A stretch of DNA of 64,000 nucleotides from Adhaeretor mobilis (GTDB taxonomy: Bacteria > Planctomycetota > Planctomycetia > Pirellulales > Lacipirellulaceae). Every line of letters starts with the position of its first letter. The first letter of the stretch is position 1. A model generated the notes under the pieces. The model did no database searches and was not told the DNA's origin. It saw only the letters and a list, made by a program, of their open reading frames with translations. The stretch covers positions 2,419,501 to 2,483,500 of the forward strand of contig NZ_CP036263.1 of the NCBI RefSeq assembly GCF_007741515.1, given 5' to 3'. Positions 35,471 to 44,298 of this stretch are shown here, in pieces. The translations under genes were made by a program, and so were the position numbers.

Positions 35471-38400
35471 CTACGAGCCAAACACGCGTTCTAAGAGTTC
35501 CTCGCTGAGCCACTCCTGCTGAGCGGTTTCAGCTTCACTTTCGCCGCTCACGTAGAGGTCGGCGGTTTCTGCATCGGCGGCTGGTGTGAGTGCACGACTG
35601 TCGATAGCTGGGGCTGCTGAAGTTGTCTCCGAAGGCGCCGTTTCGTCGAGTAGGGCGGGTTCTGCAGCTTGGTCTTCCTCGTCCGACCATAAGAAAAATG
35701 CCCCATCGGTAGGTGTCTCGTTGGCCGAGACTCTGGAAGCAAGGGTGTCGTCACTCGTCAGTGCTGCAGAGAAAGCGTTTGTCGCTGCTGCCGAAGATGC
35801 CGCTGGATTGCCATAGTTGTCTGACCAGTCTTGTAGATCGTCGGCGTCGTAAGTGGTGCCAAAGCCGCGCTGCCAAACGAGAAAGTCAGCGCCATCGACA
35901 TCACCATCGATGTCGAAGTCACCCGTCGGTGGCGTAGCCAATGTATAGACCTGACCGATCGCATCGCCGTTACTCGTGCCTACTCCGCCCAGCGGAAGCG
36001 GTGCGGGATCGGCAACTGTGTCGATAATCGAATCGTCGTCCACCAAGTTCAAACCGATCGTGCCCTCGCCTTCGATGTTGTCGATCTCGACCAAGTACGA
36101 ACTGGGCAGCAGCTCGGTGATCGTGCCAATCGTGCCACTGGCGGTGTCGGTCGTCGTGATTTCGAAATCAGAAGAATCGACGCCGATTACAGACTCGTTG
36201 AAGTTCACTAAGAACCTAAGGGGTGCGCCGTAAACCGCCTCGGCGTCGAAGCGCACAATGCCCAACACTTCCGGTGGTAGGTGATCGAGTGTGTAGACCT
36301 CGCCTGCAAAATCCCCATTGTTAGTTCCGGTTCCGCCAAGTGCATTGCCAACGAGGTCGAGAACCGAATCGTCGTCGTTCAGGTCGAGCCGCAGCGTGCC
36401 TTCGCCCACGACGTTGGCAATCGTGATGGTACGAACCGTACCGCTGCCGGTGACAGACTGCACGAATCCCGACACGGTACCGGTGGTGATCAGCTCAAAG
36501 TCCGAGTTGTCGACGGCTTCCACCGGCTCGTCGAATGTCACCTCGTAGGTGAGCGTCGCTAGGCTTGTCGCCGTCGGCATCGTAGTAACGATGCTAAGCA
36601 CACTAGGACCGGTGTTGTCGATCGAGAAAAACTCTCCGGCAAATTCACCATTGCCGTTGCCTGCGCCAGCTAACGGATTCAATACCGAGTCTATGATCGA
36701 GTCGTCATCGACGAGATTAAGTTGCAGGGTACCGTCACCGCTGATCGAGTCGACAGTCACTCGATATTGGTTCGCCGTAGTCGCCGCGACCTCCGAGATG
36801 TTTCCGGCTGCAGTTTCGGTACTGGCGAGCGAAAAATCGCTCGTGTCAACACCGCTGACCGCCTCACCGAAGTTCACAAGAAAACTCACCGTATCGGCGC
36901 TGGTGAGGTTGGTTCCTTCTAACAGGATCGAGGTCACCAGCGGTGCAACGCGATCGACCTCGTAAGCTTCGCCGATGACTTTGCCATTGCCTACGCCGTA
37001 GGAACCTAACGGTTTACCACCGGTGTCAAGAATGGAATCGTCATCGACGAGATCGAGCCGTAGCGTGCCAGCACCAGTCACCGTTCCGATGGTCACCTCA
37101 TAGCTAGAGGGGGTGATTTCGGTCACCGACGAAACGCTTCCAGCGGCGGATCCGGTGGTTGCTAGGGAGAAGTCGTCGATTCCGACGCCTGTGACCTCGT
37201 CACTGAACTCTACCGAATAACGCACCGCAGATGCGTTGGTAGGAGTGGCATCGAGTTGAGTTAACGAGGCGGAGAGAATCGGAGACACCTCTACCACTGA
37301 AGAAGGTGTGTTCGGCTGAGCGAGGGTCAGTAATTTCTCGTCAGAATCAGCGTAAGTGATGAGGTTGTCGTCGACGTCTCCGGTGATGTGAGAGACTCGG
37401 AACTGATTCTGAGGTAGGGACTCAGGTTCGGAAGGTAGCGAAACAACCACGAAGAAAGACTCGCTTGCCGAGGCAGTGACCTCCCGATTGGGATCATCAT
37501 CGGCAAGCAGTAACGATAGCGCCCCATCGGTTAGCGAGAAGGTCTCGGCAGACGCAATGAGGCTGTCGGCGCCGTTGAACACGCCATCGCCATCGTCGCG
37601 ATAGAGTTCCAGCCGCTCGATCAAGCCCTTCGCTAGACTGTCAGAGAGGGCCGCGCCATATTGATCTTCAATGCGAAGGGTTATGCTTTCCCATTTGGCT
37701 GACGGTTCGCCAAGCTGCCCAAGGTGAGCAAAGTCGATACGGAGCAGGGCAGCGGTTGCTCCTGTCGATATCTCTGGAGGAGTGATGTCAGTGGTGGTCA
37801 GCCGGGCTTGCTCTCTGCGGTTCTCCCACCAAGTAATACTGCTCGCTTCAAATGCCGCCGCAAGCACGTCCAGGTCGCCATCTCCGTCGATGTCCGCCGG
37901 AACCACTGAGCGGGGGCTAGTGAAGTCGCCATCAATCGCATGAATGGCCCAGACGGAGCCATCTCCAGACGTGTTCTCCCACCAAGCAACGTCATCGAGA
38001 CTCTGTCCTGCTCCGAGCACATCGAGATCGCCGTCTCCGTCAAGGTCCGCTGTGCTGACCCAAATGTCGCCACTAAAGTTACTGCCGATTGTGTACTCGG
38101 TCCAAACAGTGCCGTCGCCAGCCGAGTTCTCCCACCACACCATCTCACCGGAAAGTGCTGCTCCCAGCGCATCAAGATCACCATCTCCGTCGACATCGGC
38201 TGTGCTAACCGAATAGACGCCAGCCAAGTCGTTGTCGATTGTATGTTCGTTCCAAGCGGAGCCATCCCCAAGCGTGTTCTCCCACCAAGTCACCTCCATG
38301 TCCCAGGGCGCTAACGCGAGCACATCAAGATCGCCATCCCCGTCCACGTCGGCTGTGATGACCGAGCGGGCAAAATCAAACGAGCTGTCGATCGTATGCT

Positions 38401-40009
38401 TGGTCCACGCAGAGCCATCTCCGGACGTGTTCTCCCACCAGGCAACGTCATCGTCATTCTGTGATGTCCCGAGAACATCAATATCGCCATCCCCGTCAAC
38501 GTCCGCCGTATTGATCGAAGAGGCTCCAACAAAGCTGCCATCAATCGCGTGCTTGGTCCAAGCGAAGCCATCCCCAGACGTGTTCTCCCACCAAGCAATT
38601 TCACCGGCAAGCTGCGCTGCCCCGACCACATCGAGGTCGCCATCGCCGTCAACGTCTGCCGTGCGGACTGATTCAGCCCCGATGAAATCGCCGTCAATGG
38701 TATGCTCGGTCCAAGCAGAGCCATTTACCGACGTATTCTCCCACCAGGCAACGATATTGAGACTGAGAGACACCCCCAGAACGTCGAGATCCCCATCTCC
38801 ATCGATGTCAGCCGTCGTCGCAAAAATAGCGCCATAAATGGTACTTTCGATCGTGACTTCCGACTGATCGTTGATCGTGTGGGCGGCATGAATCGCCATG
38901 TTTCGCCGCCACACACGACGATTATCGCTGGAAGAGACATACGAAACATCCAGATCGCCATCACCGTCAATGTCGGCGATTGCCACATTCTCGGCGCCAT
39001 TCGCGGCGGTGGTTAAATTGTGACGCACAAACATCGGGTTGGCAGCCCCATCGTTCTCGTACCAAGCGATGGTGTCGCCCGCTGTGCCAGACGCCAGCAG
39101 GTCAAGGTCGCCGTCTGCGTCGAAATCGCCAGCTTGCACGTCGAACGCGCCTAGCAGCGAGTTGTCGATCGTTAGCGGGCTGGCGCCGCCTGCAAAGAAA
39201 TTGCCCAACGAACTGTCGTTCTGGTACCAGAGCAGGCTGCCATCCCCTTCGGACGTGGCGACCACGTCCTGATCGCCATCACCGTCCAGATCGATGGCGA
39301 CCAGATTACCGGGGTCATTGACCGCGACCACCGCAGTTCCTGCGGCCGTGCGTAGCACGATTTGGTCGTTGGCGACATCCGCCGCGACTACATCGATCGA
39401 GCCATCCCGATCGAAGTTTGCCGTGTCCAGATAGTTAATGGCAAACGAGAAGTTGCCATCCGATGAGAAGCTACCGGATCCGTCGTTGGCGTAGATGTCA
39501 ACGCTGTCGCCGTTGGCGAGCACGTCGAGATCGCCGTCAGAGTCGTAGTCCACCAGCTCGACCGACGCGCCGACGCTCGACTGCCCCGAAATCAAATTCC
39601 TAGCACCGAAGTTTCCCGAGCCGTCATTGGCCCACCAACCGACAGCTGAATCGGTGACAGACGAAGCCAACACATCGAGGTCACCATCGCGGTCGATGTC
39701 GCCTACCTCGATATCGCGAACGTTGACGGCAATCTCATCCACGATCGCGTCAGCGATTGTTTGCGGGGCGCCGAACGTGCCATCGCCGTCGGTGTTCTCG
39801 TACCAGAACAAGCCATCGTCACCGCCGACCATATCAAGATCGCCATCGCCATCGAGGTCAGCGAAAGCGATCAGTATGTCCGACGCCTCGTTGGTATCGA
39901 TGACGATCTCGGGACCAAAGGGCACGGCAGTCAGTAGGTGGCGAGCTTCGAGTTGTTCGAGGCCCAATCGACGTAGGGTGCGAGGCAGATTGATAGAGCG
40001 GCGTGTCAT
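35471..40009 (-). CDS. Giant surface protein: FG-GAP repeats, Ig-like domains, dockerin-like C-terminus
   Basis: 1512 residues from ATG 40007-40009 (a TTG start 21 bp upstream is possible). N-terminus: RSINLPRTLRRLGLEQLEAR then HLLTA, the planctomycete export motif. Residues about 25-830 hold two sets of FG-GAP/VCBS repeats with D-x-DGDGDLD calcium sites; the second set consists of seven near-identical units of about 49 residues with WWENTSGDG. Then a linker, four Ig-like units of about 110 residues (each with VDDDS-x-x-D), and GDFDIDGDVDGADFLVWQRG, a dockerin-like motif. The C-terminus (TAQQEWLSEELLERVFGS) has no PEP-CTERM signal. It is probably surface-exposed and calcium-binding. The repeats invite slipped-strand change. 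Confidence 0.9.
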   Translation of the reverse strand: MTRRSINLPRTLRRLGLEQLEARHLLTAVPFGPEIVIDTNEASDILIAFADLDGDGDLDMVGGDDGLFWYENTDGDGTFGAPQTIADAIVDEIAVNVRDIEVGDIDRDGDLDVLASSVTDSAVGWWANDGSGNFGARNLISGQSSVGASVELVDYDSDGDLDVLANGDSVDIYANDGSGSFSSDGNFSFAINYLDTANFDRDGSIDVVAADVANDQIVLRTAAGTAVVAVNDPGNLVAIDLDGDGDQDVVATSEGDGSLLWYQNDSSLGNFFAGGASPLTIDNSLLGAFDVQAGDFDADGDLDLLASGTAGDTIAWYENDGAANPMFVRHNLTTAANGAENVAIADIDGDGDLDVSYVSSSDNRRVWRRNMAIHAAHTINDQSEVTIESTIYGAIFATTADIDGDGDLDVLGVSLSLNIVAWWENTSVNGSAWTEHTIDGDFIGAESVRTADVDGDGDLDVVGAAQLAGEIAWWENTSGDGFAWTKHAIDGSFVGASSINTADVDGDGDIDVLGTSQNDDDVAWWENTSGDGSAWTKHTIDSSFDFARSVITADVDGDGDLDVLALAPWDMEVTWWENTLGDGSAWNEHTIDNDLAGVYSVSTADVDGDGDLDALGAALSGEMVWWENSAGDGTVWTEYTIGSNFSGDIWVSTADLDGDGDLDVLGAGQSLDDVAWWENTSGDGSVWAIHAIDGDFTSPRSVVPADIDGDGDLDVLAAAFEASSITWWENRREQARLTTTDITPPEISTGATAALLRIDFAHLGQLGEPSAKWESITLRIEDQYGAALSDSLAKGLIERLELYRDDGDGVFNGADSLIASAETFSLTDGALSLLLADDDPNREVTASASESFFVVVSLPSEPESLPQNQFRVSHITGDVDDNLITYADSDEKLLTLAQPNTPSSVVEVSPILSASLTQLDATPTNASAVRYSVEFSDEVTGVGIDDFSLATTGSAAGSVSSVTEITPSSYEVTIGTVTGAGTLRLDLVDDDSILDTGGKPLGSYGVGNGKVIGEAYEVDRVAPLVTSILLEGTNLTSADTVSFLVNFGEAVSGVDTSDFSLASTETAAGNISEVAATTANQYRVTVDSISGDGTLQLNLVDDDSIIDSVLNPLAGAGNGNGEFAGEFFSIDNTGPSVLSIVTTMPTATSLATLTYEVTFDEPVEAVDNSDFELITTGTVSGFVQSVTGSGTVRTITIANVVGEGTLRLDLNDDDSVLDLVGNALGGTGTNNGDFAGEVYTLDHLPPEVLGIVRFDAEAVYGAPLRFLVNFNESVIGVDSSDFEITTTDTASGTIGTITELLPSSYLVEIDNIEGEGTIGLNLVDDDSIIDTVADPAPLPLGGVGTSNGDAIGQVYTLATPPTGDFDIDGDVDGADFLVWQRGFGTTYDADDLQDWSDNYGNPAASSAAATNAFSAALTSDDTLASRVSANETPTDGAFFLWSDEEDQAAEPALLDETAPSETTSAAPAIDSRALTPAADAETADLYVSGESEAETAQQEWLSEELLERVFGS

Positions 40010-40499
40010 GGTGTTGTACTTGGTGTCCAATAATTAAGAAGTGTGCCCTGAAAAAGATCCGCAACAGCATCCCGACAGTCAGGCCACCCCCGGCATGTCG
40101 AATTCTGCTTGTCACGCAAGACGCTACATTATGCTCAAAATTCACTCATTTGCGAACAAATGGAGGCAGTCTGAATAGACTGTTGCCGCTTTTTTTCAGT
40201 GGAAATAGGGCTCAACGTTGTTCGCCCAAGTTCAAGACCGCCATGTTTTTCGAGAAATGCACCGTGCGTGAGGTTGCATCAGCCGCTGCGGATGGCGGTT
40301 AGTGCTAACTCCCGGCGGTGTCGATGACCGCTGTCTCGAACGGCAGCCCCAAAATCGGCCCAATTCATCGTTTGAGGCACAGATTTGGCCACCTCGCTAA
40401 GTGACTAAGGTGGCATCGATTGCGTCAAGAAAGCTTGGGAAAGGGGAATGAGATGTAATCTACACCTTTGAAACCTTTCATCGGAATCTTGCGGGCGAG
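40010..40499. other. Repeat-dense gap upstream of the giant surface gene
   Basis: No gene supported. It contains repeat R1 (copy a, 40272-40370), a GCCACCT/AGGTGGC hairpin at 40389-40415 and repeat R2 (copy a, from 40421). The promoter of the giant gene should lie here. Confidence 0.6.
40272..40370 (-). repeat. R1 dispersed repeat, copy a
   Basis: The minus strand matches 49654-49750 over about 100 bp, including GGGGCTGCCGTTCGAGACAG, GGTCATCGACACC and GATGCAACC. A weaker relative of the central part occurs near 60213-60245. Function unknown. Confidence 0.75.
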
Positions 40500-40507
40500 A
40501 ACCCCGT
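40421..40507 (+). repeat. R2 dispersed repeat, copy a
   Basis: Aligns with 60241-60320: TGCG[TC]CAAG[AC]AAGCT, GGGAAAGGGGAA and ACCTTTC are shared, ending near ACCCCGT. The group II intron begins at or soon after its right end. Confidence 0.75.
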
Positions 40508-42410
40508 CCAGTAGAGCTTGACCAGTAACTGGAAGCGAGTCTTGCGTGGTGTCGGGCAACCGCTACTGCGAAGCGTAGACAGCGAGTCCGAAAGCCATGC
40601 TATTGAGCGTCGAAAGACCCAATCGCGGGAGCCTTTGCCTTTCGATGACCAAGGGCCACGCTACTGCACCGTAATGGTCTGGTGCAAACAGTCCTGCCGG
40701 CGTCGGTTAAGAACATGGCAAACGGATGATTGAGATTCCCCAGGAACTTGAGAGATCCTGTTGCTTCCTCGGCAACTTCCCGGTCGGAGACACCGGGTAA
40801 ACAACTCCAGGCCTTGGCGGCGCACTCGTCCGTCAGGGAACGAATAACGAGTGCAACCGAGGTATCGCCAAACGAAGGAAACGAAGTGCGGCGAGATGGG
40901 CAGCAGGAAGTCATAGCGTCTTGATAGTACCGCTGAAGCTGGCGAACTTCACCCCGTTGGAGCCAGTGGAGGGAAGCGAGACGTCGAATCATGGAACCGT
41001 TTTTGAGAAACACGACGAATGCATCGAAATTCGACAAGCGTGTCCACGAAACAGAAACGGATAGCAGTGTTGGCGAAACAGTCACCAGAGATGGCCTTCA
41101 CCTCGCTTGCCTATCTAATGGACATCGACTGGCTCAAGGAAGCGTATCGACGTACGCGTAAGGATGGTGCCGTGGGTGTCGACGGAGTGAACGCGGAACA
41201 GTACGAACAGGACCTGGAGAACAACCTCCAGAGCTTGCTCGACCGTGCGAAGTCCGGCGACTACCAAGCACCTCCGGTGCGACGAGTGCACATTCCAAAA
41301 GGCGGCTCCACTACGGAGACACGCCCATTAGGAATTCCCACGCTGGAGGATAAAATTCTCCAGCGTGCGGTAGTCATGCTGTTGGAAGCGATCTACGAGC
41401 AGGACTTCTTGGACTGTTCCTGCGGCTTCCGACCTGGCCGCTCGGCACACCAAGCGCTCGACTCCTTTCGCGAGCAGACGATGAACTGTTGGCCAAGAGG
41501 CAGCATGGTGTTGGAGGTCGATATCCGAAAGTTTTTTGATAATTTGGATCATCAATACCTGCGGCAGTTTCTCCGACTGAGGGTGCGTGATGGCGTGTTG
41601 CTACGTCTGATCGACAAGTGGTTGAAAGCGGGCGTGATGGAAGGCGGGGACGTTAGTTACCCCGATGCCGGATCGCCCCAGGGTGGTGTCATTTCACCGT
41701 TAATCTCGAACGTGTTCTTGCACTACGTGCTGGATCAATGGTTCGAACAAGAGGTGAAGCCACGCCTGACGGAAAATGCCTTCCTCATCCGCTATGCGGA
41801 TGACTTCGTGATCGGGTTACGCAATCAGCGTGACGCCGCACGTGTGATGGAAGTCATTCCCAAACGATTTGGCAAGTATGGGCTGACCGTCCATCCCACC
41901 AAGACGAAACTCGTTCTGTTTCGCCCTCCTTCGTCGCGGACGAAGAAGGGCAACAGTCCTGATGACCGTCCTGGTACGTTTGACTTGCTCGGATTCACCC
42001 ACTACTGGGCTGTGTCTCGAAAAGGTCACTGGGTGGTCAAGTTGAAGACCGCTGCCGATCGTTTCACCCGTGCCGTGTGCAGCATCGACAGATGGTGCCG
42101 CGACAACAGGCATTTGCCGATTGCAGAGCAGCAACAAAAGCTAAATCAGAAGCTCCGCGGGCACTACGCGTACTACGGCGTCACCGGGAATTCGAAAGCG
42201 TTTGCAAGGTTTCTCTGGGAAGTCGAACTTCGATGGCGTAAGTGGCTTAACCGCCGCAACAACATCCGCTCGATGACCTGGCAGAAATTCTGCGCACTGC
42301 TTCGTCGCTTCTGTACGCAGCGAAACCGTGATTTGAGGAACCGTATGCTCTAATGCGGGCACGTACGGGTCTGTGGGAGCCCTGGGTGAGAAATCACCCA
42401 GGGCCACCTG
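40500..42410 (+). mobile_element. Group II intron (ends approximate)
   Basis: A long structured RNA region (about 40500-41010, e.g. GCGTGGTGTCGGGCAACCGC near 40541, GCCTTTGCCTTTCGATGACC near 40629) precedes an intron-type reverse transcriptase, and domain V/VI hairpins follow. Domain V: GAACCGTATGC ... GCACGTACGGGTC at about 42336-42370, with the two-base bulge before TACGG. Domain VI: GCCCTGGGTGA pairing with TCACCCAGGGC, 42379-42405. The reverse transcriptase stop lies in domain V, as in compact introns. The exact 5' GTGYG boundary and 3' end are not resolved. Confidence 0.85.
41019..42353 (+). CDS. ltrA: Group II intron reverse transcriptase/maturase
   Basis: 444 residues. Reverse transcriptase blocks in order: RRTRKDGAVGVDGVNAEQYE, RPLGIPTLEDKILQRAVVML, CGFRPGRSAHQALD, VLEVDIRKFFDNLDH, GSPQGGVISPLISNVFLHYV and the catalytic RYADDFVIG. 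A maturase domain follows (KLNQKLRGHYAYYGV and RWRKWLNRRNNIRSM). There is no HNH endonuclease domain, so insertion probably depends on single-stranded or hairpin targets. The protein has no break or frameshift, and both D residues of YADD are intact, so mobility is plausible. Confidence 0.95.
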   Translation: MHRNSTSVSTKQKRIAVLAKQSPEMAFTSLAYLMDIDWLKEAYRRTRKDGAVGVDGVNAEQYEQDLENNLQSLLDRAKSGDYQAPPVRRVHIPKGGSTTETRPLGIPTLEDKILQRAVVMLLEAIYEQDFLDCSCGFRPGRSAHQALDSFREQTMNCWPRGSMVLEVDIRKFFDNLDHQYLRQFLRLRVRDGVLLRLIDKWLKAGVMEGGDVSYPDAGSPQGGVISPLISNVFLHYVLDQWFEQEVKPRLTENAFLIRYADDFVIGLRNQRDAARVMEVIPKRFGKYGLTVHPTKTKLVLFRPPSSRTKKGNSPDDRPGTFDLLGFTHYWAVSRKGHWVVKLKTAADRFTRAVCSIDRWCRDNRHLPIAEQQQKLNQKLRGHYAYYGVTGNSKAFARFLWEVELRWRKWLNRRNNIRSMTWQKFCALLRRFCTQRNRDLRNRML

Positions 42411-42691
42411 GTCCTTCGAGCCTAAGGCGGGGCACTCATTTGCTGAGAAACAGACTACCGTTCGCTGCTCAGGACAAAAATGTACTGTGTCATAAACGTC
42501 GACCATAGCTGGGCGCCAGATATCCGTTTGCCATCAGCCGGACTACACAATTCTTTGGCCTGGTACTGCGTTCGGTTCGTTTTGAGCAGCAACTCATGAG
42601 GCCAATTCGTCATCACATCGAACTTTGACCAGACCTTTGTCGTTCTGCAAGTGAGTGCGTCAGGCGCGGTGGTAGTAGTCTCAATACGACA
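42354..42691. other. Gap after the intron maturase
   Basis: Holds the 3' end of the group II intron, a GC-rich GCCTAAGGC mini-hairpin near 42420, and a 22-bp repeat (42472-42493) with a partner at 44009-44038. No gene supported. Confidence 0.55.
42472..42493 (+). repeat. Direct repeat, left copy
   Basis: GGACAAAAATGTACTGTGTC then AT, matching TGACAAAGGTGAAAATGTTC followed by TGTGTCAT at 44010-44038, in the same orientation. It recalls end sequences of insertion elements, but no element could be named. Confidence 0.45.
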
Positions 42692-43576
42692 TCAAACAAA
42701 CTTGCGGCGGAAGCACGCCGCAGAGATCGCGGCCAGAGCCACAAGGCTGGCCATATTCGGTTCCGGTACAAAGTGGCCACGGTCGCTGATGCTTCCGGTC
42801 AGGCCTAACGCCTCGAACGGCTGACCGGCGTAGGCACCGGTCAGACTGATGGTCAAGTCGGCTTCGTGCAACAACTCACCGCTGGTGGGGTCGGTGGTAT
42901 AGTTGTCGGATCCCGCGATCAGCTCCAACAAAAGGCCGTCGGCCGCCAGGTCGATGTCTCCCCCGCCCCCGGGAAACGAGATCTTTAGAACCGTCACGTG
43001 CCCACGAAACGGTGGCTTGCGGCCGCTCACCATCCCGTACCCGGGGTCGCTGGAATCGAATACAAAAGTTGTCGGTTCCGAGACGATTTCAAGGTTCGAT
43101 TGCGCTCTGGCGACCGGCGATTCGCCCAATAAAGCTGCGAAGTCGGCGTCGGGATCGATGTCGGTGAATCCGAGATCGAATCGCAGGTCGATCGAGCGGT
43201 AGAGGTCAAACTCAAAACCGTCGGCGCCGCCGGGCCCGGGTCCCGCTAGCATGTCGGGCGCGACAATCATGTCGGGGGCGACGATCATGTCAGGCGCGAC
43301 CGTCGAGTACTGCCGAGTCGATTCAGAGCCTTTCGCCAAGTTGAGCGAGATCTCGGTCAGCACCCCGGCGCCGCCGGGGCCTAAGGGCAGCGTCGCAACG
43401 CCACCAGCCGATATCGCCTCGATGCTCGACCGAAAGAGGATCGGCGTGCTCTTATCGATTTGTGCGAACGCGTCGTGTGGCGTTAGCAGGCAAGCAAGTG
43501 TAAGGGCCACCGGCGCTAACCGCGGGAGCGACCTAGAAAAACAGGTGGCGGCGCGCAAGATCATCGTGCGTAACAT
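42692..43576 (-). CDS. PEP-CTERM surface protein with in-frame 18-bp repeats
   Basis: 294 residues. A signal peptide (ending TPHDAFAQIDKSTP) follows a basic N-terminus. About residue 90 the sequence VAPDMIVAPDMIVAPDMLA is encoded by an 18-bp tandem repeat. The body carries LYRSIDLRFDLGFTDIDPDA and a Gly-rich part. The sorting signal is HFVPEPNMASLVALAAISAA followed by CFRRKFV. No family for the body. It is flanked by direct repeats and followed (upstream in transcription order) by a decayed PEP-CTERM end, so this locus looks unstable. Confidence 0.82.
   Translation of the reverse strand: MLRTMILRAATCFSRSLPRLAPVALTLACLLTPHDAFAQIDKSTPILFRSSIEAISAGGVATLPLGPGGAGVLTEISLNLAKGSESTRQYSTVAPDMIVAPDMIVAPDMLAGPGPGGADGFEFDLYRSIDLRFDLGFTDIDPDADFAALLGESPVARAQSNLEIVSEPTTFVFDSSDPGYGMVSGRKPPFRGHVTVLKISFPGGGGDIDLAADGLLLELIAGSDNYTTDPTSGELLHEADLTISLTGAYAGQPFEALGLTGSISDRGHFVPEPNMASLVALAAISAACFRRKFV
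43252..43305 (-). repeat. 18-bp tandem repeat, three copies
   Basis: Three units beginning ATGTC[GA]GG[CG]GCGAC on the plus strand, at 43252, 43270 and 43288, inside the PEP-CTERM gene. They encode VAPDMI units. Copy number can change in frame. Confidence 0.85.
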
Positions 43577-43765
43577 TAGCGGTCTCTGGAATGAGGTTGG
43601 TCAAAGATGAGAATCTGCAGCACATCAACGAAAGTCGGCTACTGCTGCTGATATCGGTCAGGAGCCTAAGTTTGAATATAGTTCGAGTGAGTGCGGGAAT
43701 CAACCGATTGCCTCTGGCAGGCAGCCCGTACTGGTAACACCCGGGCCAGCAAACCTCGGAGGAAG

Positions 43766-43870
43766 CTAGGCCATTGACGGAAACCGAGCGAAGGGCGCAA
43801 AGACGCAAAGGATTGCCAGGACCGCCGAGTTCGGCTCGGGAACTGAAACGCCATCGTTGAGGGCGTGACC
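43766..43870 (-). pseudogene. Remnant of a PEP-CTERM gene end
   Basis: Encodes GVSVPEPNSAVLAILCVFAP then FARFPSMA, that is, a PEP motif and a hydrophobic stretch without a normal basic end. The preceding frame has no signal peptide or body, so this is a leftover of a lost gene. Confidence 0.6.
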
Positions 43871-44008
43871 TAAGCTGCAGGAAGTTGGGCCAATTGCTCT
43901 CTTGAAAGGTCCACTCAAACTACAAGAGGTGGCGAAGACCTCAGAGTCGGTGGTGTCAAATCTGCAACCCAACAAAAGGTGATGGGGAGCCACCACAGTC
44001 TTCAGTTT

Positions 44009-44038
44009 TGTGACAAAGGTGAAAATGTTCTGTGTCAT
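44009..44038 (+). repeat. Direct repeat, right copy
   Basis: Partner of 42472-42493, with GACAAA and TGTGTCAT in common; a 7-8 bp spacer difference separates the two halves. Confidence 0.45.
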
Positions 44039-44229
44039 TCAGCCAGATCGCCTTCGCAACACGTGAGGCATCGACCTGGGGTAGATAATGTCCCAATAAC
44101 AGACGTTATTGGGACTTCTCTGACTAAGCACCTCGCACCACGACTTACGTCGATGCTGGCGTTCCGAAAGCCGTCTCAGTATCAGAGTTCCAAAACGTGA
44201 CAAGCCTGTAGCTTTTGGGACATTCTTAA

Positions 44230-44258
44230 GTGCAAAATTATACAAATGTGAGCGGTAC
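44230..44258 (-). repeat. R3 downstream element, copy b
   Basis: On the minus strand: GTACCGCTCACATTTGTATA then ATTTTGCAC, matching copy a at 24 of 29 positions. It lies 40 bp after the stop of the LplT-Aas fusion gene, in the gene sense. Confidence 0.7.
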
Positions 44259-44298
44259 GCGTCTGTGCGACACGAACCACATGAAAGCGCATGTCTCG

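Larger units (their letters stand above)
43577..44298. other. Gap with decayed coding remnants
   Basis: 722 bp with no intact gene. It contains a PEP-CTERM remnant (43766-43870), the right direct repeat (44009-44038) and repeat R3 copy b (44230-44258). Confidence 0.6.

Noticed and set aside
37800..39300. Regular repeats as a possible CRISPR array
   Set aside because: The repeats are 147 bp, in frame and translated as FG-GAP units, with no spacer-like variation or cas genes.
43766..44038. 90-codon frame as an intact small PEP-CTERM gene
   Set aside because: It begins inside an IS-like repeat, has no signal peptide or body and only the last 25 residues look like PEP-CTERM.
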